Source: Elusimicrobiota bacterium | GTDB taxonomy: Bacteria; Elusimicrobiota; Elusimicrobia; UBA1565; UBA9628 | Direction of reading: 5' to 3' | NCBI GenBank assembly: GCA_016212855.1 | Contig: JACRDP010000017.1 | Coordinates: 1 to 42,608 of the forward strand | Length of the DNA: 42,608 nt | Notes under the pieces: generated by a model | What the model was told of the DNA's origin: nothing | The model's input: only the letters and a program-made list of their open reading frames with translations | The model's database searches: none | Part shown: piece by piece, positions 16,457 through 23,531 of the stretch | Layout: each line of letters starts with the position of its first letter | Numbering within the stretch: the stretch's first letter is position 1 | Program-made: the position numbers and the translations under genes

Positions 16457-17143
16457 TTACAGATTGCCGGGGTCGGCGGGCGGCGCGGGGGGAACGTCCT
16501 TGTCCTTGTCGAAGTCGTGCTCGAGCAGGTCCTTCTCGGTGCCTTTGTCGATGTTGAGGTCCAGGCCCGCGGCCTTCGCGGCTTTGCCGGCGCCCTGAAG
16601 CTTCTTCATCGTGTCGGGCGTGAGCTTGCCGCCGTCGCGCACGACCGAGTCGAGCAGATCCTTCATGTCGGGGCTGACGAAGCCCTGCTTCTTCATGAGC
16701 GAGTCCATGATGTCGCGCCCCATCCCGGGAGTGATCCCGTCCTTGCCGTCGCCGGCCGCGGCGTGCAGGCGTTTTTCGAGGGCGCCGATCTCCGCCCCTT
16801 CTTCCGGGGTCACCCGTTCGAGGTCCTTCTGCGTCACCCCGCCGAGCCCGCGGCCGCTCTTCGACGAGCCGTCGAGAACGACGCCGCTGTTGGCGAGATA
16901 GTCGCGCACCTCGGCGCGCTGCAGGTCGTCGATCTTCTCCAGGCGCTTGTCCGAGAGAGGTTTGCCCTTGGCCGCGGCCTCGTCGATCAGCCGCTGGCGG
17001 ACCAGGTCCTGGCAGTCGCGCACCGAGTCCAGGTCGGGTTTATAACGAAGCCTGACCGCCGTCGTGGAGACGTGGATGCAGTCGGGGAGCTTCTCCGCGG
17101 CGGAGGCGGCCAGGGCGGCGAGCAGAAGGGCGGGGGCGAGCAT
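16457..17143 (-). CDS. Exported protein of unknown function
   Basis: 228 residues with a short signal peptide (MLAPALLLAALAASAAEKL). The mature protein is hydrophilic and mostly helical-looking, with an early cysteine pair (LPDCIHVS, VRDCQDLV), a Gly/Ser-rich middle, repeated Asp/Gly/Lys-rich turns (VVRDGGKLTPDTMKKLQG) and an acidic, Pro-rich tail (DKDKDVPPAPPADPG). No family recognised. The promoter directly upstream supports the ATG. It may be periplasmic; the neighbouring genes at 17190-19066 also encode exported proteins. Confidence 0.7.
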   Translation of the reverse strand: MLAPALLLAALAASAAEKLPDCIHVSTTAVRLRYKPDLDSVRDCQDLVRQRLIDEAAAKGKPLSDKRLEKIDDLQRAEVRDYLANSGVVLDGSSKSGRGLGGVTQKDLERVTPEEGAEIGALEKRLHAAAGDGKDGITPGMGRDIMDSLMKKQGFVSPDMKDLLDSVVRDGGKLTPDTMKKLQGAGKAAKAAGLDLNIDKGTEKDLLEHDFDKDKDVPPAPPADPGNL

Positions 17144-17152
17144 GTCCCTCCG

Positions 17153-17181
17153 AGTATGACCCCGGTCCGGCCGTCCGTCAA
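17153..17181 (-). promoter_or_regulatory. Sigma70-type promoter for the 17143 gene
   Basis: TTGACG (17181-17176), 17 nt, CATACT (17158-17153). The -10 ends 9 nt before the ATG, giving a predicted leader of only about 3 nt. A GGAGG lies 3 nt before the ATG but would overlap the transcript start. Confidence 0.6.
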
Positions 17182-17189
17182 GGGCGAGC

Positions 17190-18428
17190 TTAGATCGTGA
17201 CGAAGCTCGCCGGCCCGTTCTTATCCTTCTTTTCCTTCGGCGGGATCGGCGCCCACTCGGGACGCTGCGGCTCGGCCGGCTTGGCCTCGCCCAAGGTCAC
17301 GGGTACGACCACGTCCGCGCCGGCGCGCTTGACGCTCAAGGAGAGCTTCTCGCCCGGCGAGTGGTACTTCACGTAAGTGAGGAAGGCCTTCATCGCGTCC
17401 TCGGGTTCCATCACGCCGAGGTCGACGCCGTCGACTTTCAGCAGCTGGTCGCCGGGCTGAATCTGGGCGGCCGCGGCGGGGCCGCCGGGCGTCGCTTTGC
17501 CGGCCGTCAAAGTCTTGGTCGTCGACGACGCGGAGACCTCGAGCTGCAGGGCGCCCATCTTCAGGTCGCCGGTCCGCTTATACTGCTGCATCGCCAAGGT
17601 GATGTAGCCGGCGGGCACCGACAGGCTGATGCCCTCGAAGCCGCCGGACTGCGAGGCGATCATCGTGTTGATGCCGACGACGCTGCCCCACATGTTGAAC
17701 AGCGGGCCGCCGGAGTTGCCCGGGTTGACGGCCACGTCGCTCTGGTTCGCGTCCAGGACGAACTGGCCGCTCAAGTTGTCGCGGCCGATGGCGCTGACGA
17801 TGCCCTTCGACACGGAGTAGGTCAGGCCGAGCGGGTTGCCGATGGCGACGACGGTCTCGCCGCGGTCGAGCTTGGTCCAGATCGGAAGCGCGCGGCGATT
17901 GAGGCTCGCGTCGTTCAATTCGACGAAGGCGATATCTTTGGCGCCCCGGCTGTTTCCGTAAGCCAACACCTTGCCCTTGGTCATCTTGGGGCGGTTGTCG
18001 TTGCCGGTGTACAACCCGACCTCGACCTCGGCGCCGATCGCGAGCTTCTCGACGCAGTGCGCGTTGGTCGTGATGATGGACGCGCGGCCGAGCTCCTTCA
18101 TCGCGTCGGTGAAGAATCCGGTGCAGGTCGCGTGTCCGGGCTTGGCCGGGTTTTCCTCGTTGGGAACCGTCATCGCGAGGAAGACGACCGAGCCTTCGAC
18201 CTTCTTGATCAGGTCGAGCAGGGGCTTCTGCGCCAGAAGGATCGGGTCGTTGGGCCCGGTCTCCTGCGTCATCAGCTCGAAGCGGGGCCGGCCCTTGAAC
18301 TGAGAGGGCTGGCGCATGACCGCGTCGCGGACGAGATTGATCGAGGACGCGAACTGGTCGTCGCTCGACTGAGCGAACGCCGGCGCGACGGCGACGAGCA
18401 GGGAGAGGGCCGTCAGTGAAAGCTTCAT
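17190..18428 (-). CDS. Exported trypsin-like serine protease with PDZ domain (HtrA/Deg-type)
   Basis: 412 residues with a signal peptide (MKLSLTALSLLVAVAPAFAQ). The catalytic triad is intact: His124 in TTNAHCVEK, Asp165 in AKDIAFVEL, Ser239 in VNPGNSGGPLFN. The C-terminal half has one PDZ-like domain (IQPGDQLLKVDGVDL, about residues 290-380), then a Pro/Lys-rich tail. A roughly 80-residue extension precedes the protease domain. It should act in the periplasm in protein quality control. The start is the ATG overlapping the upstream stop (ATGA); it follows a 213-residue exported protein of unknown function that may be a partner or substrate. Confidence 0.88.
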   Translation of the reverse strand: MKLSLTALSLLVAVAPAFAQSSDDQFASSINLVRDAVMRQPSQFKGRPRFELMTQETGPNDPILLAQKPLLDLIKKVEGSVVFLAMTVPNEENPAKPGHATCTGFFTDAMKELGRASIITTNAHCVEKLAIGAEVEVGLYTGNDNRPKMTKGKVLAYGNSRGAKDIAFVELNDASLNRRALPIWTKLDRGETVVAIGNPLGLTYSVSKGIVSAIGRDNLSGQFVLDANQSDVAVNPGNSGGPLFNMWGSVVGINTMIASQSGGFEGISLSVPAGYITLAMQQYKRTGDLKMGALQLEVSASSTTKTLTAGKATPGGPAAAAQIQPGDQLLKVDGVDLGVMEPEDAMKAFLTYVKYHSPGEKLSLSVKRAGADVVVPVTLGEAKPAEPQRPEWAPIPPKEKKDKNGPASFVTI

Positions 18429-19066
18429 TTCGGGCTCCATTCGGACCAGAATTTCGTCTCGGCGTCGTACGCGGTCTTGATCTTTGGGTCGCCCGCCGCC
18501 GGTTTGTCGGGCGTCGGGGGAGCGGCCGGCTTGCCGTCGGGCGTCATCTGACCGGTCAGGTGGGCGGAGTCGGTGACTTCGCCGTAAACGTCGGTTTCGA
18601 ACATCCACATGTCCACGTTGAAATTGCCGGTCTTGGAGTCGAGGGTATGCTTCATGGACACGATCATCGCGCCCATCGCCTCGAACTGCTCCTCGTCGTT
18701 GAGCATGCCGAGGAAGGTGATCGTGCGCTTCGTGTGATCGGCCTTCGGGTCTCCAGCGACATCCTCGAGGGTGAAGCTTCCGGGCATCATGATATTGCCG
18801 GCTTTGTACTTCCCGTCCTTCTTCACCGCTTCGACGATTTTCTGCCAGACGGCGTCGGGGGCGCTGGGGGCGACGGGCGCGGCCTGAGGAACGGCGGGCT
18901 TGGCCTTGGCGCGGCGCTTCTTCGGCCCGGCTTTCTGATCTTGGACCAACTTCTGCGTGGATATCTGAATGTCGCCGAGGACGTTCGCGAAGGAGGCGTC
19001 GCCGTTTTCGGCGGGGGAGGGGACGGCGAACGTCACGAGCAAAGCGAGGGTCGCGGGGATCATCAT
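18425..19066 (-). CDS. Exported protein of unknown function, coupled to HtrA-type protease
   Basis: 213 residues. A signal peptide (MMIPATLALLVTFAVPSPAE) is followed by a basic, Ala/Pro-rich linker (about 45-70), then a compact domain of about 120 residues (AVWQKIVEAVKKDGKY, GSFTLEDVAGDP, ITFLGMLNDEEQFEAMGA, VDMWMFETDVYGE) and a Pro-rich segment before the C-terminus. I do not recognise it. It leads a two-gene unit with the HtrA-type protease (ATGA overlap), so a periplasmic adaptor or substrate role is possible but unproven. A -10 (TATCAT) lies exactly 6 nt upstream. Confidence 0.72.
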   Translation of the reverse strand: MMIPATLALLVTFAVPSPAENGDASFANVLGDIQISTQKLVQDQKAGPKKRRAKAKPAVPQAAPVAPSAPDAVWQKIVEAVKKDGKYKAGNIMMPGSFTLEDVAGDPKADHTKRTITFLGMLNDEEQFEAMGAMIVSMKHTLDSKTGNFNVDMWMFETDVYGEVTDSAHLTGQMTPDGKPAAPPTPDKPAAGDPKIKTAYDAETKFWSEWSPK

Positions 19067-19072
19067 GACCCC

Positions 19073-19078
19073 ATGATA
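19073..19078 (-). promoter_or_regulatory. -10 element, leaderless start for the 19066 gene
   Basis: TATCAT on the minus strand, then GGGGTC, then ATG. A weak -35 (CTGAAG) lies 17 nt further upstream. The rest of the 19067-19159 gap holds GC-rich repeats (GCCGGGC) that could form a terminator for the S9 peptidase gene, but no clean hairpin. Confidence 0.55.
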
Positions 19079-19159
19079 GGTTCTTCGCGGCCCGCCTTCA
19101 GGCGCCTAAAGGCCCTTAATCGCCCGGCGTAGGGCCCGGCGTGAAACCGGACCTTTGGC

Positions 19160-20953
19160 CTACGTCAGGTGCAGGGCCAGGAAGGCTTCGGCCTTGGCGT
19201 AGAAGTCGAGACGGTTGGAGGGCTTGGCGAAGCCGTGGCCCTCGTCCGGGTAAAGCAGGTATTCGACCGGCTTGTTCTTGGCGCGAAGCGCCGCGACGAT
19301 TTGCTCCGACTCGGCCTGTTTGACGCGCGGGTCGTGGGCGCCCTGCGCGATCAGGAGCGGAATCCCGATCTTGTCGATGTGAAACAGCGGCGAGCGTTCC
19401 TTAAGAAAGGCTTCTTCGGTGTCCACCGAGCCGACGCGTAGGTCGAAGATCCGTTTCATCGGCTCCCAGTACGGGGGGATCGACTTGATCAAGGTGATCA
19501 GGTTTGAGGGGCCGACCACGTCGATCGCGCAGCGATAGACGCCCGGGGTGAAGGCCGCGCCGGCCAAGGCCGCGTAGCCGCCGTAGGAGCCGCCGTAGAT
19601 CGCGACACGGACGGGATCGGCGTGTCCCTGCTCGACGGCCCACTTCACGCCGTCGGTCAGATCATCCTGCATCTTCGCGCCCCATTCGCGGTCGCCTGCG
19701 TGAAGGTGCGCCTTGCCGAACCCGGCGGAGCCGCGGTAGTTGAGCTGCAGGCAGGCGTAGCCCAGGCTCGCCAGCCACTGCGCCTCGGGATGGAAGCCCC
19801 AACGGTCGCGGACCCAGGGCCCGCCGTGGACGCACAGGACGAGCGGGGGCTTGGACGCCCCCGCGGGGACGGTCAGGTAGCCGCGCACGGTCCGGCCGTC
19901 GCGCGCGTTGTATTTGATGGGCGTCATCGGCGCGAGCGCGTACGCGTCGAGGCGCGGCCGGGTCGAGAACAGCGGCGTGGCGACACGGCCGACCCGGTTC
20001 CAGCGAAGAAAAGCCGGAGACTTATCGGGTTTGTTCACGAGCAGGTACCAGACCGTGTCCGCGTCGTTGCGCGAGACGATGGTCGCGTCGCCCTGGAGCG
20101 CGGCCATGGCGAAGAAATCCATCTTGAGAGACTGGTCGAGCACCTTCCACTGGAGGCGGTCGATCTCGAAACAGGCGGCCTCGGCGTGGTAGCGCCGCGG
20201 ATGGATCAGCACCGCGCCGAGGTCGGACTCGGGGTGCTCGGCGAGGACCTTGGAAGGCCCGCCGTCGAGCGGGACCTCGAGAAGCGCCGTCGTGTCGCGG
20301 CCCACGCTCGATTCGATATAGATCGATTTTCCGCCGGGGGCGAAACCGTGCGCGCCGAGCTGGTCGTCGGGCCCGCAGGACAGAAAGTCGCGCCAGCCCG
20401 CGCCGTCGCGCAGGCGCAGGACCGTGCCGCCCTCGGGCGTCATCGCCTTGTGCAGGGCGATTTTGAAATCGTGATCCGGCAGCCAGCCGATGGAGTCCCC
20501 GGGGTTCGTCGCCTCGAGCGTCCGCTCGCCGGTCTTGAGGTTGATCCGCCAGACGTCGTGCAGCTTCGGGTCGCGGTCGTTTAAGGCGACGAGAATCTCG
20601 TCCTTAAAGCGGGGCTCGGTGGCGACGATCTGGGCCTGCACGCCCGGAAGAGGGGTCAGGTCGCGCGTGACGCCGGACTCGAGGTCGGTCTGGTATAAGT
20701 GCCAGTTCTCGTCGCCGTTGGCGTCCTGCACGTAGAGGATCGAACGCTCGTCTTCGGCCCAAAGAAAGACGCGAATCCCGCGGCCGCGGTCCTTGGTCAC
20801 CGGGCGCGCGTCGCGGCCCTCGGGGCCGACCCAGATGTTGAGCACGCCTTCGTCCGGCGCGAGGTAAGCCCACAGGTTGCCGTTCGGGGAGATCTTCGGC
20901 GAGGCCCGTTCGGGATTTCCGAAGAGCAGCTCGCGGGGAACGCGGTCACTCAT
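19160..20953 (-). CDS. S9-family serine peptidase (acylaminoacyl-peptidase/prolyl oligopeptidase-like)
   Basis: 597 residues. The N-terminal ~350 residues look like a beta-propeller (repeated WYLL, WHLY-type strands). The C-terminal alpha/beta-hydrolase domain starts near LVLCVHGGPWVRD. The triad is visible: Ser456 in YGGSYGGYAAL, Asp541 in QGAHDPRVKQ and His573 in DEGHGFAK. No signal peptide (begins MSDRVPRELLFGNPERA), so likely cytosolic, degrading short peptides. It overlaps the upstream lipoprotein gene by 8 nt and is probably co-transcribed with it. Confidence 0.92.
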   Translation of the reverse strand: MSDRVPRELLFGNPERASPKISPNGNLWAYLAPDEGVLNIWVGPEGRDARPVTKDRGRGIRVFLWAEDERSILYVQDANGDENWHLYQTDLESGVTRDLTPLPGVQAQIVATEPRFKDEILVALNDRDPKLHDVWRINLKTGERTLEATNPGDSIGWLPDHDFKIALHKAMTPEGGTVLRLRDGAGWRDFLSCGPDDQLGAHGFAPGGKSIYIESSVGRDTTALLEVPLDGGPSKVLAEHPESDLGAVLIHPRRYHAEAACFEIDRLQWKVLDQSLKMDFFAMAALQGDATIVSRNDADTVWYLLVNKPDKSPAFLRWNRVGRVATPLFSTRPRLDAYALAPMTPIKYNARDGRTVRGYLTVPAGASKPPLVLCVHGGPWVRDRWGFHPEAQWLASLGYACLQLNYRGSAGFGKAHLHAGDREWGAKMQDDLTDGVKWAVEQGHADPVRVAIYGGSYGGYAALAGAAFTPGVYRCAIDVVGPSNLITLIKSIPPYWEPMKRIFDLRVGSVDTEEAFLKERSPLFHIDKIGIPLLIAQGAHDPRVKQAESEQIVAALRAKNKPVEYLLYPDEGHGFAKPSNRLDFYAKAEAFLALHLT

Positions 20954-21335
20954 AGCGGGTTCCCAATTTTTTCTGGAGCGAGGGCAGATCGATCTCGATG
21001 ATCGAGCTGAAGCCGGAGATCTCCGGGACGGGCGAGGGCACGGGCTTAGTCTCGGGCGAGATCAAGATGCGGTCGATCGTCTTCTTGCGCTCCGGGATGT
21101 CGTCTCCCAGCTCCAAGGTCCAAAGCCAGCCTTCCAGCGACCGCTTGGCGTCGGCTTCGGCCTCGGCCCGGCTTTTCAAGGAGGCGCCGTACACGCGCAG
21201 CATCCGTCCGTCGCGACGGACCCGGCTCTCCTTGGGAATGGGCCAGGGATTCGCGGCCGGCGCGAATGCCTTTTCCCACGTGGAGCAGGCGCCGGCCAGG
21301 AGGCAGAAGGAGAGGAGGAAGCGTTGCCTGATCAT
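20946..21335 (-). CDS. Small putative lipoprotein of unknown function
   Basis: 129 residues. N-terminal basic-hydrophobic segment RQRFLLSFCLLAGACSTWEK with lipobox-like AGAC. The mature part has a short domain (GRMLRVYGASLKSRAEAEADA, then SLEGWLWTLELGDDIPERK) and ends with Ser/Ile-rich strands. No family recognised. Overlaps the S9 peptidase start by 8 nt. No leaderless -10 fits its ATG well, so its promoter is unclear. Confidence 0.65.
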   Translation of the reverse strand: MIRQRFLLSFCLLAGACSTWEKAFAPAANPWPIPKESRVRRDGRMLRVYGASLKSRAEAEADAKRSLEGWLWTLELGDDIPERKKTIDRILISPETKPVPSPVPEISGFSSIIEIDLPSLQKKLGTRYE

Positions 21336-21353
21336 CGTCGGAATTGGTAAGAT
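21324..21353 (+). promoter_or_regulatory. Promoter for tRNA-Glu
   Basis: TTGCCT (21324-21329), 18-nt spacer, TAAGAT (21348-21353) on the plus strand. The expected transcript start near 21360 gives a 5' leader of about 23 nt, just enough to include the arm of the inverted repeat around the tRNA. Confidence 0.6.
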
Positions 21354-21366
21354 GTACTTCCTTCCG

Positions 21367-21471
21367 TCCTCGGGGTTCTGGTGGCGCGTTCGTCTAGCGG
21401 CCTAGGACGTCGCCCTCTCAAGGCGAAGATCACGGGTTCAAATCCCGTACGCGCCACCAGAACCCTGAGGA
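21367..21471 (+). repeat. Inverted repeat flanking and extending the tRNA-Glu acceptor stem
   Basis: Bases 21367-21382 pair with 21456-21471 over 16 positions with one G-U wobble, directly continuing the 7-bp acceptor stem to give a 23-bp uninterrupted helix in the precursor. The pairing covers the discriminator and CCA, so the mature 3' end is buried until the leader is removed. Confidence 0.8.
21383..21459 (+). tRNA. tRNA-Glu (anticodon CTC), CCA encoded
   Basis: The cloverleaf folds fully. Acceptor stem GGCGCGT/ACGCGCC, D-stem GTCT/GGAC, anticodon stem TCGCC/GGCGA around loop CTCTCAA (anticodon CTC, reading GAG), T-arm ACGGG-TTCAAAT-CCCGT, discriminator A at 21456 and encoded CCA at 21457-21459. 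The gene is embedded in a long inverted repeat that extends the acceptor stem (separate entry). Confidence 0.97.
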
Positions 21472-21505
21472 CCTTTTAGCGCTCATCGCGCGCAATCCTA
21501 TCAAA

Positions 21506-21991
21506 TCAGCTGCGCCCGCCTTTCTTCTTCCGTCCGAGCCGCGCCTGCTCATCCAACTTTTGCACGTCTAGGCGATCCTGCCCGCGGTCGGCGGCCCGCT
21601 TGTTTTCCAGCAAGCATCCACGCGAGATAAAATAAGCGGGAAGCCTTTGATAAGTTCCCTTGACCCGCGTCCTCCACACTTTCTCCGTATCGACTCCGCT
21701 GAGGACTGATAATAAGTCGACGCGGTTCGGCGGATAGCCGAGCTGAACCACATTGTCCCCGGCGAAGTCCGCTTCTTTAAGCCCCAGGGAACCGAACCCG
21801 AAGTCTTTAAGCGCGGCAAGCACTCTTGGAATATTGGCCGGGGTGGACCGGATCAAAATGTCGAGGTCCTTGGTTCCGCGCGCATAGCCGTGGAAGGCCA
21901 CGGCGTGCGCCCCCACGATCACGAACTCCACCTTGTTTTGATTCAAGGCCCTCACGAGCTCGGCGAAATCATCGGCAAGCTCCTCAGGCAT
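21506..21991 (-). CDS. Minimal nucleotidyltransferase of cassette B (DUF6036/AbiEii-like)
   Basis: 161 residues. EFVIVGAHAVAFHGYARGT followed by KDLDILIR gives the nucleotidyltransferase core (G...D-L-D), and NRVDLLSVL provides the third acidic residue. It is related to the cassette A enzyme at 8193-8633: both have GxLGL(K/T)EAD-like middles and (L/V)QLGYPP(N/V)R(V/I)DLL. The C-terminus is longer and strongly basic (EQARLGRKKKGGRS), which could bind RNA. It overlaps its partner gene by 8 nt and lies 47 bp from tRNA-Glu. A toxin role is inferred. Confidence 0.75.
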   Translation of the reverse strand: MPEELADDFAELVRALNQNKVEFVIVGAHAVAFHGYARGTKDLDILIRSTPANIPRVLAALKDFGFGSLGLKEADFAGDNVVQLGYPPNRVDLLSVLSGVDTEKVWRTRVKGTYQRLPAYFISRGCLLENKRAADRGQDRLDVQKLDEQARLGRKKKGGRS

Positions 21992-22376
21992 CCGCTCTCC
22001 GTACGATTCGGACCACTCGGCTCACTCGCGTCGGCTTTCCGCCGTCTTCTGCGAGGCCGCCCAAACGGACTCGCAGGAGATCGACGTCGCCGACGCGCGC
22101 GCTGGGCGACATGGACAGCATTCCCAACAACATTTCCTGCTCGTTCTTGGCGAAAGCCTCGTCCGTCGTCCGAACTTGCGCGACGCGCGCGATCCTATCC
22201 GTCGATGCACCCTGTTTCCATTGGATGCCTAGCTCGATCAAGCGCCGCAGCGCCAAGCCTCGCGGTCGGGATCTCCCTTGGGCCCAGCGCCAAAGAGTCG
22301 TTTCCGCGATCCCGATAAGGACCGCGGCCTTGGCGCGCCCGCCGGATCGCTCCACGAACGTCTCAAGGGTGGTCAT
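21984..22376 (-). CDS. HTH regulator, partner of nucleotidyltransferase cassette B (putative antitoxin)
   Basis: 130 residues. The N-terminal ~50 residues form a helix-turn-helix resembling Cro/YdaS-type domains (GGRAKAAVLIGIAETTLWRW, then AQGRSRPRGLALRRLIELG). The C-terminus has SPSARVGDVDLLRVRL and RVSRVVRIVRRA, similar to the C-terminus of the cassette A partner. The ATG at 22376 is chosen because the promoter's -10 is only 12 nt upstream; longer upstream frames would run through that promoter. An in-frame GTG at 22388 abuts the -10 and is unlikely. It probably represses its own promoter and neutralises the enzyme; both are inference. Confidence 0.7.
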   Translation of the reverse strand: MTTLETFVERSGGRAKAAVLIGIAETTLWRWAQGRSRPRGLALRRLIELGIQWKQGASTDRIARVAQVRTTDEAFAKNEQEMLLGMLSMSPSARVGDVDLLRVRLGGLAEDGGKPTRVSRVVRIVRRADA

Positions 22377-22388
22377 GAGGTTATTCAC

Positions 22389-22418
22389 AGTATAATGCAT
22401 ATGCATTGCATTTGCAAT
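22389..22418 (-). promoter_or_regulatory. Cassette B promoter with operator-like palindromes in the spacer
   Basis: On the minus strand: TTGCAA (22417-22412), 17 nt, TATACT (22394-22389), with about a 6-nt leader to the ATG at 22376. The spacer contains a perfect 14-bp palindrome AATGCATATGCATT (22394-22407). An overlapping inverted repeat ATTGCA-tt-TGCAAT (22405-22418) covers the -35. This is an ideal place for repression by the HTH partner. Confidence 0.75.
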
Positions 22419-22463
22419 AGCCGGTTCGTTCGGCTGGGCCGCAATCGCGGGCTCTTTCTTTTG

Positions 22464-22469
22464 TAGATT
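22464..22469 (+). promoter_or_regulatory. -10 element, leaderless start for the phosphatase gene
   Basis: TAGATT, then CGGCGT, then ATG at 22476. No convincing -35. Confidence 0.5.
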
Positions 22470-22475
22470 CGGCGT

Positions 22476-23105
22476 ATGAAGAAACTCCTCGTCGCGGTGT
22501 GCCTGGCCGCCGTGCCCGCCGCCGCGTCGGCCCCCGAGCTGGAACGCGCCATGTTCCAGGCGACCGCGCTGGCGCGGGCCGCGCAGGAAGTCCCCGGCGG
22601 CCGCACGACCCCCGACGCCGACTCGGACGTCGAGCCGACCGAGGCCCTGGGCAACTTTCACGAAGTGGCGCCCGGCCTGTACCGCTCGGCCCAGCCCTCG
22701 CGCGAGGGCTACAAGCTGCTGAAGGCGAAGGGCGTGAAGACGATACTGACTCTCAAAGACAGCCTCGGCCGCGAACGCGAGGAGGCCGGCGCGGAGGGGC
22801 TCGCGGTCGAGAACGTGCCGATGAGCGGCTTCGCTCAGCCGAGCTTCGAGCAGGTGGACCGGGCGCTCGCGGTCATCGCCGACGTCTCCAAGCGCCCCCT
22901 GCTGGTGCATTGTCAGGTGGGCAAGGACCGGACCGGCTTCGTCATCGCGTCTTATCGCGTCGTCGTCGAGCACATGGACGAGGCTCAGGCCGCCGCGGAA
23001 GCCAGATCCTACGGTTGTTGCTTCGCTCCGTTCGGCGACCTGAATAAGTTTCTCAAGGAGTATCGCGCGCACCGCGCGCTGAGAGGCAGTGTTATCTTGA
23101 GATAA
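22476..23105 (+). CDS. Exported dual-specificity/tyrosine phosphatase-like protein
   Basis: 209 residues with a signal peptide (MKKLLVAVCLAAVPAAASAP). The cysteine-phosphatase P-loop is intact: LLVHCQVGKDRTGFV (C-x5-R). Upstream motifs GLYRSAQPSREGYKLLKAKG and TILTLKD match the DSP/PTP-like family seen in bacterial 'protein tyrosine phosphatase' and SiW14-like proteins. As an exported enzyme it may act on periplasmic phosphoesters, inositol phosphates or surface proteins. Its stop codon lies inside the motif TTATCTTGAGATAAAA, also found at 16388-16403. A bidirectional terminator follows. Confidence 0.82.
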   Translation: MKKLLVAVCLAAVPAAASAPELERAMFQATALARAAQEVPGGRTTPDADSDVEPTEALGNFHEVAPGLYRSAQPSREGYKLLKAKGVKTILTLKDSLGREREEAGAEGLAVENVPMSGFAQPSFEQVDRALAVIADVSKRPLLVHCQVGKDRTGFVIASYRVVVEHMDEAQAAAEARSYGCCFAPFGDLNKFLKEYRAHRALRGSVILR

Positions 23106-23130
23106 AATCGTCTCCCGGCTCCGAAACGAA

Positions 23131-23158
23131 GAAGGCCCCCGCTCGCGCGGGGGCCTTC
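23131..23158. terminator. Bidirectional rho-independent-like terminator
   Basis: Perfect 12-bp stem GAAGGCCCCCGC / GCGGGGGCCTTC with a 4-nt loop (TCGC), between the convergent phosphatase and SWIB genes. No long T-tract on either side, but the stem is very strong. Confidence 0.8.
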
Positions 23159-23190
23159 CGACTTCCGGGGTGACCCGGAGCGTCTAAGAC

Positions 23191-23448
23191 TTAGCTCAGG
23201 TGCTTGGAGACGAGCTTGGTCATCTCGAACATGTTGACGGTGGCCTTGCCCGCGAAAACGGCCTTGAGCGCGGTGTCCGCGTTGATGTTGCGGCGGTTCT
23301 TCTTGTCCTGCAGGTTGTTCTTCTTGATGTACGCCCAGAGCTTCTTGACGACCTCGGTGCGGGGGAGGGGCTTCGCTCCGACGATCTCCGCGAGCTTGTC
23401 GCTGGGGGTGAGGGGCTTCATGAACGCCGCGTTCGCCTTCTTCGCCAT
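23191..23448 (-). CDS. SWIB/MDM2-domain small basic protein
   Basis: 85 residues, nearly all one SWIB domain: FMKPLTPSDKLAEIVGAKPL, RTEVVKKLWAYIKKNNLQ, then KNRRNINADTALKAVF and MFEMTKLVSKHL. Bacterial stand-alone SWIB proteins of this size occur in Chlamydiae and scattered phyla and are thought to act on DNA or chromatin. The start is fixed by AGGAG 10 nt upstream of ATG, a conventional ribosome-binding site. The upstream extension of the frame to 23535 is leader. A candidate promoter on the minus strand (TTGATT-17-TTCAAT) lies further up and would give a long leader. Confidence 0.9.
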   Translation of the reverse strand: MAKKANAAFMKPLTPSDKLAEIVGAKPLPRTEVVKKLWAYIKKNNLQDKKNRRNINADTALKAVFAGKATVNMFEMTKLVSKHLS

Positions 23449-23531
23449 GTTGATGTATCTCCTAGAAGCCGGCGCCTCGAGGGGCGTTTCCCGGCGTTGA
23501 TGAGTCATTGAACATGATTTCCCCTCGGAAA

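Noticed and set aside
21383-22418. Cassette B as an integrative element inserted at tRNA-Glu
   Set aside because: No direct repeat of the tRNA 3' end and no integrase. Only the inverted repeat around the tRNA is seen.
22377-23072. N-terminal extension of the cassette B HTH protein
   Set aside because: It would run through the strong promoter and across the opposing phosphatase gene.
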